This document shows, piece by piece, positions 5,140 to 10,452 of a stretch of 14,335 nt of DNA. The position numbers were made by a program, and so were the translations under genes. Under the pieces are notes generated by a model. That model searched no databases and was not told where the DNA came from. It saw only the letters and a list, made by a program, of their open reading frames with translations. The stretch's first letter is position 1. Every line of letters starts with the position of its first letter. Source of the DNA: Selenomonas sp. (GTDB taxonomy: Bacteria; Bacillota; Negativicutes; Selenomonadales; Selenomonadaceae); assembly GCF_022771645.1 (NCBI RefSeq), contig NZ_JALFCU010000060.1:1-14335 (forward strand), in the 5' to 3' direction.

Positions 5140-6090
5140 TTGAAGAAAATCGCAAAATTCCTCGTGGACGACATGGCGCTGTTCGTCGTGCTCGCAGGGC
5201 TCGTCGGCGCGTGGCATCCGGAGGTGCTCGCGTGGGTCGGCGGGTATGTGAGCTGGATGCTCGGCATCGTGATGTTCGGCATGGGCATGACGCTGTCGGT
5301 CGACGATTTCCGAAACGTCTTGCGCCAGCCGCGCGACGTCGCCATCGGCGTCGCCGCGCAGTTCCTCATCATGCCGCTCGTCGCGTTCGGCCTCGTCCAG
5401 GCGTTCGGCCTGCCGCCGGAGCTCGCGATCGGCGTGATCCTCGTCGGCACGTGCCCGGGCGGCACGGCGTCGAACGTCATCTCGTACCTCGCGCGCGGTG
5501 ACGTCGCACTGTCCGTCTCCATGACGATGACGACGACGCTCCTCGCGCCGATCGTGACGCCGGCGCTGACGTATTTTTACGCCGACGCGCGCATCGAGGT
5601 GTCGGCGGCGGCCATGATGCTCTCGATTGCGAAAATGGTGCTCGCGCCGGTGCTCCTCGGCCTCGCGGCGCATCACTTGCTCGGCAAGCGCATCCAGCGC
5701 ATCGAGCCGGTGCTGCCCGTCATCTCCGTCGTCTGCATCGTGCTGCTCGTCGGCGGCGTCGTTGCGCTCTCGGCATCGAAGCTCTTCGCTGTCGGGCCGA
5801 TGATGGCGGTCATCGTCGTGCTGCACAATGTCATCGGCCTCGCGCTCGGCTACGGCCTCGCGAAGCTCTGCCGCATGGACAGCCGCCGCGCGCGCACGGT
5901 GTCCATCGAGGTCGGCATGCAGAACTCCGGCCTCGCCGCCGCGCTCGCCGTGCTGTATTTCGATCCGGCAGCCGCGATCCCGGGCGCGATCTTCTCCGTC
6001 TGGCACAACGTCTCCGGCTCCGTCGTTGCGAACTTCTTCGCGCGGCGCGATGAAAAACAGGAAGCAAAAGAGGTAACGTTCAATGAGTGA
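5140..6090 (+). CDS. panS: Bile acid:sodium symporter (BASS) family transporter, PanS-like
   Basis: The product is a membrane protein of 316 residues with about ten hydrophobic segments. BASS hallmarks are GIVMFGMGMTLS near the N-terminus, the sodium-site loop GTCPGGTASNVISYLARGDVALSV in the middle, and EVGMQNSGLAAALA in the C-terminal half. PanS members of this family take up ketopantoate or pantoate with sodium. The start is a TTG at 5140, with AAGGAGG (5125-5131) 8 bases before it. The upstream in-frame ATG at 5080 lies in the T-tract of the leader terminator and lacks such a site. The stop codon overlaps panC by 8 bases, so the genes are translationally coupled. Location with panC and panD supports the pantothenate-precursor role; bile acid or other organic anion transport is the alternative. 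Confidence 0.85.
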   Translation: MKKIAKFLVDDMALFVVLAGLVGAWHPEVLAWVGGYVSWMLGIVMFGMGMTLSVDDFRNVLRQPRDVAIGVAAQFLIMPLVAFGLVQAFGLPPELAIGVILVGTCPGGTASNVISYLARGDVALSVSMTMTTTLLAPIVTPALTYFYADARIEVSAAAMMLSIAKMVLAPVLLGLAAHHLLGKRIQRIEPVLPVISVVCIVLLVGGVVALSASKLFAVGPMMAVIVVLHNVIGLALGYGLAKLCRMDSRRARTVSIEVGMQNSGLAAALAVLYFDPAAAIPGAIFSVWHNVSGSVVANFFARRDEKQEAKEVTFNE

Positions 6091-6946
6091 ACTCAAAATT
6101 TTCACGACCGTCGCCGAGACGGTCGCGTATGCGAAAGAACAGAAAGCGGCCGGCAAAACAATCGGCCTCTGCCCGACGATGGGCGCGCTCCACGAGGGTC
6201 ACATGACGCTCATGCGCGCGGCGCGGAGTGCCTGCGACGTCGTCATCGCGTCGGTCTTCGTCAATCCCGTGCAGTTCGGGCCGAACGAGGACTATGACAA
6301 ATATCCGCGCCAGTTCGACGCCGACTGCGAGAAGCTCGCGGCCGAGGGCGTCGACGCCGTGTTCCATCCGAGCCCGGAGGAGATGTATCCTGCGGGCTAC
6401 GGCACGTACATCACGGTCGAGAACGGCATCACGGACGTGCTGTGCGGCGCGCGCCGTCCCGGCCATTTCCGCGGCGTCGCGACCGTCGTGACGAAGCTCA
6501 TGAACATCACGCGCGCGGACAAAGCGTTCTTCGGCCAGAAGGACGCGCAGCAGGTTGCTGTCGTGCGCCGCTTCGTCGCCGATCTGAATCTGCCCGTGGA
6601 AGTCTGCATGGTGCCGATCTGCCGCGAGGCGTCCGGCCTCGCGCGCAGCTCGCGCAACAGCTACATGAGCGCGGAGGAAAAACAAGCCGCCGTCGTGCTG
6701 TCGCGCAGCCTGAAAGCAGCAAAGGCGGCATATGAAGCGGGCGAACGCGACGCGGAGGCATTGAAGCGCATCACGCGCGAAGAGCTCGCGACAGAACCGC
6801 TCGCCAAGGTCGACTACGTTGACCTCTACACGTATCCGGCGCTCCAGGAGACGACGACCGTCACGGAGCAAAGCCTCCTCGCCATCGCCGTATTCATTGG
6901 CAAGACGCGCCTGATCGACAACATCATTCTGGGAGAACAAGCATGA
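6083..6946 (+). CDS. panC: Pantothenate synthetase
   Basis: This cytoplasmic enzyme joins pantoate and beta-alanine using ATP to make pantothenate. All landmarks are present in 287 residues, the usual length. PTMGALHEGH (31-40) contains the HIGH-type nucleotide motif. VFVNPVQFGPNEDYDKYPR (58-76) shapes the pantoate and ATP site. GHFRGVATVVTKL (127-139), FFGQKDAQQ (149-157) and RSSRNSYMS (188-196, in the KMSKS-like region) follow. The ATG at 6083 lies inside the end of panS (8-base overlap), and the stop overlaps the panD start by four bases (ATGA). Both point to one co-translated operon. Confidence 0.97.
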   Translation: MSELKIFTTVAETVAYAKEQKAAGKTIGLCPTMGALHEGHMTLMRAARSACDVVIASVFVNPVQFGPNEDYDKYPRQFDADCEKLAAEGVDAVFHPSPEEMYPAGYGTYITVENGITDVLCGARRPGHFRGVATVVTKLMNITRADKAFFGQKDAQQVAVVRRFVADLNLPVEVCMVPICREASGLARSSRNSYMSAEEKQAAVVLSRSLKAAKAAYEAGERDAEALKRITREELATEPLAKVDYVDLYTYPALQETTTVTEQSLLAIAVFIGKTRLIDNIILGEQA

Positions 6947-7326
6947 TCCTCAACCTTTTGAAATCCAAAATCCACGCCGCGAAAGTCACGGAGGCGAACC
7001 TCCAGTACATGGGCAGCATCACAATCGACCGCGCGCTCATGGAGGCGGCCGGCATCCTCGAGAACGAGCGCGTGCAGGTCGTCGACAACGAGAGCGGCGC
7101 GCGCCTCGAAACGTACGTCATCCCTGGCGAGCGCGGCTCCGGCGTCATCTGCCTGAACGGCGCGGCCGCGCGCCTCGTCCAGCCGGGCGACACGGTCATC
7201 ATCATGTGCTACGCGTTCTTCACGCAGGAGGAAGCGCAGGCGTACCAGCCGACCGTCGTCATGGTGGACGGCGAAAACCACGTCAAGGAAATCCGCCACC
7301 TCGAACAGCACGGTCAGGTCGGCTGA
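6943..7326 (+). CDS. panD: Aspartate 1-decarboxylase proenzyme
   Basis: PanD makes beta-alanine from aspartate, using a pyruvoyl group formed by self-cleavage. The 127-residue product has Lys9, the cleavage site Gly24-Ser25 within QYMGSITID, Arg54 and Tyr58 (ARLETYV), and the segment RGSGVICLNGAAARLVQPGD, all as in the bacterial enzyme. The start overlaps the panC stop by four bases. It is the last gene of the pan operon. No clear terminator follows before the next promoter at 7380. It is the short bacterial type with no fused domain. Confidence 0.97.
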   Translation: MILNLLKSKIHAAKVTEANLQYMGSITIDRALMEAAGILENERVQVVDNESGARLETYVIPGERGSGVICLNGAAARLVQPGDTVIIMCYAFFTQEEAQAYQPTVVMVDGENHVKEIRHLEQHGQVG

Positions 7327-7379
7327 GAAAAAGAAAAATTCCAAACGATTTGCACACGCAAAACCTGTTCATGTATACA

Positions 7380-7406
7380 TTGACATTTTCGTCGGAATCG
7401 TATAAT
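7380..7406 (+). promoter_or_regulatory. Promoter of the amino-acid transporter leader
   Basis: TTGACA (7380-7385) is followed at 15 bases by TATAAT (7401-7406); an overlapping TAATAT (7403-7408) gives the optimal 17-base spacing. Both boxes are close to consensus. Transcription should begin near 7413. Confidence 0.75.
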
Positions 7407-7422
7407 ATACTGCACAGGAAAA

Positions 7423-7499
7423 CGAGTGTGCGTATGGAATTGCACCTCGTGTGGCAGCGTCTCCAAGAGAGAATATTTCTCTTGGCGACGCTGTTTTTT
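7423..7499 (+). terminator. Attenuator-like leader: small hairpin then intrinsic terminator
   Basis: The first hairpin pairs CGAG (7423-7426) and GTGC (7428-7431) with GCAC (7442-7445) and CTCG (7446-7449), with one bulged T. The second is a strong terminator: CAGCGTC (7455-7461) with GACGCTG (7487-7493) and CCAAGAGA (7463-7470) with TCTCTTGG (7478-7485), one mismatch, then six T (7494-7499). It lies between the promoter and the transporter start codon, so it can gate expression. No known riboswitch class was recognised. Confidence 0.7.
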
Positions 7500-7528
7500 G
7501 TTTGTGGTTGGGAAGGGAGATTTTTTTC

Positions 7529-8149
7529 ATGATGAACCATTGGAAAAAAGCACTCGCGGCCGCGCTCGTCGGCCTCATGGCCATCACGGCCGGCTGCGGC
7601 GCTGTCGCGGAAAAGACGGATTCGAGCAGCAGCTCGTCGTCGGCGGCCGGCGCAGACAAGAAGTACACGATCGCCTGCGATGCGAAGTACGCGCCGTTCT
7701 CGATGGAAGTCGACGGCAAGTACAAGGGCATTGACGTCGAGCTCTTGGATGCCATCGCGAAGGAAGAGGGCTTCGAGTACGAGCTCAAGCCGATGGATTT
7801 CTCCGGCATCATCCCGGCGCTCGTGTCCGACCAGATCGACGGCGCGATCGCGGGCATGAACATCACGGACGAGCGCAAGCAGAAAGTCGACTTCTCTGAC
7901 GGCTACATCACGTCCGGCCTCGCCGTCGTCGTGAACAAGGACAACACGGCCATCAACAAGGTCGAGGACCTGCAGGGCAAGACGGCCGCCGTCAAGAAAG
8001 GCACGACGGGCGCGAAGTTCGCTGAGGACAACAAGGACAAGTACGGCCTGACGATCAACTACTACGATGATTCGCCGAGCATGATGCTCGCCGTCGCGAA
8101 CGTTTCGCGCTGTTCCTGTTCTTCGGCGTCGGCGCGCTCTTACATGTGA
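7529..8149 (+). pseudogene. Truncated substrate-binding lipoprotein of a polar amino-acid ABC transporter
   Basis: The start ATG at 7529 has GGGAG (7515-7519) 9 bases upstream; a second ATG follows directly. The product begins with a lipoprotein signal peptide ending in the lipobox ITAGC (Cys23), then a Ser-rich linker. The binding-protein domain follows: YTIACDAKYAPFSMEVDGKY, GIDVELLDAIAKEEGFEYEL, GMNITDERKQKVDFSDGY. The domain is normal to about residue 191 (MMLAVAN). It then changes to 15 unrelated residues and stops at 8147-8149. About the last quarter of the domain is missing, including the returning strand of lobe one. The point of change coincides with permease sequence in another frame, so this looks like a deletion junction. 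A secreted but non-functional stub is expected. Confidence 0.88.
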
Positions 8150-8784
8150 AATTCAATCCGCTGTTCGCGGCCATCGTCACGCTGACGATCAACGCGAGCG
8201 CGTATCTCGCTGAGATTTTCCGCGGCGGCATCCAAGCTGTCGACCGCGGCCAGGTCGAAGCGGCGCGCAGCCTCGGCCTCGGCTATTTCAAGACGCTGCA
8301 GAAAGTCGTGCTGCCGCAGGCCATCAAGATCATGATCCCGCCGATCATCAACCAGTTCATCACGACGCTGAAAGACACGTCGATCCTCTCGGTCATCAGC
8401 GTGCGCGAGCTCCTCACGATGGTCGGCCTCGCCGACAAGGCGGACGTCTATCCGTCGACGCTCTCCGGCGGGCAGAAGCAGTGCATCGCCATCGCCCGCG
8501 CGCTCGAGATGCATCCGAAGATCATGCTGTTCGACGAGCCGACGAGCGCGCTCGACCCTGAGATGGTCGGCGAAGTGCTCGCCGTCATGAAGCAGCTCGC
8601 CGAAGACGGCATGACAATGGTCATCGTCACGCACGAAATGGGCTTCGCACGCGAAGTCGCCGACCGCGTCATCTTCATGAGCGACGGCTACATCGTCGAA
8701 GAAGGCAAGCCGAAAGACCTCTTCGAGCATCCGCAGCAGGAGCGTACGAAAAAATTCCTGCAGAGCGTCCTGCATCCGATTTGA
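8101..8784 (+). pseudogene. Remnant fusion: middle of amino-acid ABC permease joined to C-terminal half of its ATPase
   Basis: From about 8104 the frame encodes permease sequence: a membrane segment, the INASAYLAEIFRGGIQAVD stretch and the EAA coupling loop EAARSLGLGYFKTLQKVVLP, up to SVISVRELLTMVG. At about 8422-8433 it passes without a stop into an ATPase: GLADKADVYP, signature LSGGQ, Walker B KIMLFDEP, D-loop SALD, and the switch His in VTHEMG. Missing are the permease N-terminus and last helix region, and the ATPase Walker A and Q-loop. The signature is followed by KQC, where family members usually have QR or KQR. A GTG at 8146 could start a 212-residue product, but without Walker A it cannot be a working ATPase subunit. 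Either the genome carries two deletions or the assembly has collapsed here. Confidence 0.85.
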
Positions 8785-8796
8785 GACCAAGTTTTT

Positions 8797-8839
8797 GCCG
8801 CGACCGTTCGCGTTTTTGCGAACGGTCGCGGCTTTTTTT
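8797..8839 (+). terminator. Terminator after the ABC transporter remnant
   Basis: GCCGCGACCGTTCGC (8797-8811) pairs perfectly with GCGAACGGTCGCGGC (8818-8832), followed by seven T (8833-8839). It closes the transporter unit. Confidence 0.9.
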
Positions 8840-8850
8840 ATCGCGCGAGG

Positions 8851-8879
8851 TTTCAGGAACGAGCGGGATGTGGTATGCT
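8851..8879 (+). promoter_or_regulatory. Possible promoter of the small membrane protein and sensor kinase
   Basis: TATGCT (8874-8879) has a weak -35 candidate, TTTCAG (8851-8856), 17 bases upstream. It sits just after a terminator and before the next gene, which supports it by position more than by sequence. Confidence 0.45.
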
Positions 8880-8945
8880 AAAGAGAGTATGTTTGAAAGC
8901 AAATGATTTGCCGCAGGGCAGAGAATTTTTCGGAGGGAAGTTTTT

Positions 8946-9131
8946 ATGGCGCGGAGGATTTCTATTTTGCTCGTGGCCGTGCTCGTCGTCATCGCGTGCT
9001 ACGCGAAGTTCCAAGAGGGCGGGCAGGGCGCGCTCGTCGGGTCGAAGGACCTCGTGCTCATTGGCGGGGCGCTGGCAATTTTTGTCCTGCTCAATGTGAT
9101 CGGGCGGCGGCTGCGCGGCAAGGACCGCTGA
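8946..9131 (+). CDS. Small membrane protein with two predicted helices (61 aa)
   Basis: The ATG at 8946 follows GGAGGG (8932-8937) at 8 bases. The product has two hydrophobic segments, ISILLVAVLVVIACYA (about 5-20) and LVLIGGALAIFVLLNVIG (about 37-54). They are separated by a Gly-rich polar loop, and Arg/Lys-rich ends suggest both termini lie inside. The family is not recognised. It stands 25 bases ahead of the sensor kinase gene in the same orientation and probably shares its transcript, so a link to membrane sensing by that kinase is possible but unproven. Confidence 0.75.
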   Translation: MARRISILLVAVLVVIACYAKFQEGGQGALVGSKDLVLIGGALAIFVLLNVIGRRLRGKDR

Positions 9132-9156
9132 GGATGAAGAGGAACGGAGGATTTGC

Positions 9157-10452
9157 ATGGCGGACGTGATGGGGGATCTCGGCAGGGGGCTCGGGCAGGG
9201 CTCTCTCAAGAAGATCTTGTCGAGCACGATTGAGACGATCGAGGACAACAAGACGCAGGTCTTCAGCATTTACGAGACGGCGCGCGACGAGGTCGAGGCG
9301 AGCAAGAAGCAGCTCGAGGACCTCAAGTTCCAGGTGCGGCAGACGGTCGACCGCGTCGACGCGCTCGAAAAGCAGGAACAGCAGGCGAAGCAGAAGCTCG
9401 CGCGCGTCAGCGCCGACTTCAAGAACAGTTCGGAAGAGCGCATCCGCCAGTGCTATGACGAGGTACGCGACGTGCAAGTGGCGCTCGCCGTCGAGCGCGA
9501 CAAGGAAAAACGCCTGCGTGAGCAGCGCGACAAGCTCGAGATCCGCCTGCGCCACCTCAGCGTCATGCTGCAGCAGGCCGAGCATCTGACACTCGCCATC
9601 GGCTCGGTGCTGAACTATCTCTCGACGCAGGTCACGGGGGTCGTCTGGCAGATCGAAAAAGTGCAGAAGGACAAGCTCGTCGGCGCGCGCATCATCAAAG
9701 CGGTCGAGGACGAGCGCTACCGCATGTCGCGCGAGCTCCATGACGGGCCGGCGCAGGACCTCGCGAACCTCATTTTCCAGACGAGCATCTGCGAAAAGCT
9801 CGTCGACTTCAAGCCCGAGGAGGCGAAGCAGAACCTCCAGGAGATGCGCCAGCAGGTGCGCGACTGCCTGTCGAGCGTGCGGCAGGTCATCTTCGACATG
9901 CGGCCGATGGCGCTCGACGACCTCGGCCTCGAGGCGGCGCTGCACCAGCTCGTCGCGAAAATGGCGACGCGCGGCGTCGTCGCGGCGGAGTACCAGCTCG
10001 ACGGCGACCCCGTGCGCCTGTCGAAATACGTCGAGGTCGCGGCGTTCCGCATCGTGCAAGAGGCGCTCAACAACGTCGCGCACCACTCCGGCCAGAAAAA
10101 CGCGAGCGTGCGCGTGCTCTACACGAAGACGGCGCTCTCCATCCTCGTCGAGGATCAGGGCGACGGATTCGACATGGACGAGTTCGAGCTCGCGCAGGCG
10201 GCAGCCGAGGCGCAGGCAGACGAGACGGACGAGACGGCGATGGATGAAGCGGCCGGCGAGGACGAGGCCGGCACGCCGCCGCGGGAGACGCTGCATTTCG
10301 GCCTCACGAGCATGAAGGAACGCGCGAAGATGATCGGCGCGGAGTTCCAAGTCACGTCCGCGCCGGGCAAGGGCACGCGCGTGCACCTGCGCATCCCGTA
10401 TAAAAAGGAAGACATCGCCGTGCCGCAGAAAGCGGCGGCGAAGAAACGCTGA
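9157..10452 (+). CDS. DegS-like cytoplasmic sensor histidine kinase
   Basis: The ATG at 9157 follows GGAGG (9146-9150) at 6 bases. The 431-residue product has no membrane segment. Residues about 20-180 are a long heptad-rich coiled coil resembling the DegS sensor region. The HisKA_3 box ERYRMSRELHDGPAQDL follows with phospho-acceptor His195, then the conserved DMRPMALDDLGLE, the N-box QEALNNVAHH (301-310), the G1 box DQGDGFD (333-339), the G2-like HFGLTSMKERA (380-390) and GKGTRV (404-409). An acidic, low-complexity insert (about 345-377, rich in Ala, Glu and Asp) lies in the ATP-lid region. The kinase would autophosphorylate and pass phosphate to a NarL/DegU-type regulator, but none is encoded in the window. 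Its stop overlaps the next start codon by one base. Confidence 0.88.
   Translation: MADVMGDLGRGLGQGSLKKILSSTIETIEDNKTQVFSIYETARDEVEASKKQLEDLKFQVRQTVDRVDALEKQEQQAKQKLARVSADFKNSSEERIRQCYDEVRDVQVALAVERDKEKRLREQRDKLEIRLRHLSVMLQQAEHLTLAIGSVLNYLSTQVTGVVWQIEKVQKDKLVGARIIKAVEDERYRMSRELHDGPAQDLANLIFQTSICEKLVDFKPEEAKQNLQEMRQQVRDCLSSVRQVIFDMRPMALDDLGLEAALHQLVAKMATRGVVAAEYQLDGDPVRLSKYVEVAAFRIVQEALNNVAHHSGQKNASVRVLYTKTALSILVEDQGDGFDMDEFELAQAAAEAQADETDETAMDEAAGEDEAGTPPRETLHFGLTSMKERAKMIGAEFQVTSAPGKGTRVHLRIPYKKEDIAVPQKAAAKKR

Noticed and set aside
4654..6156. A 500-codon minus-strand frame opposite panS
   Set aside because: Rich in Arg, His, Asp and Glu with no motif. It is a shadow of high-GC coding sequence; panS is clearly the real gene.
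9091..10386. A 431-codon minus-strand frame opposite the sensor kinase
   Set aside because: Low-complexity Arg/Leu/Val/Asp composition typical of antisense GC-rich frames. The plus strand has all kinase boxes.
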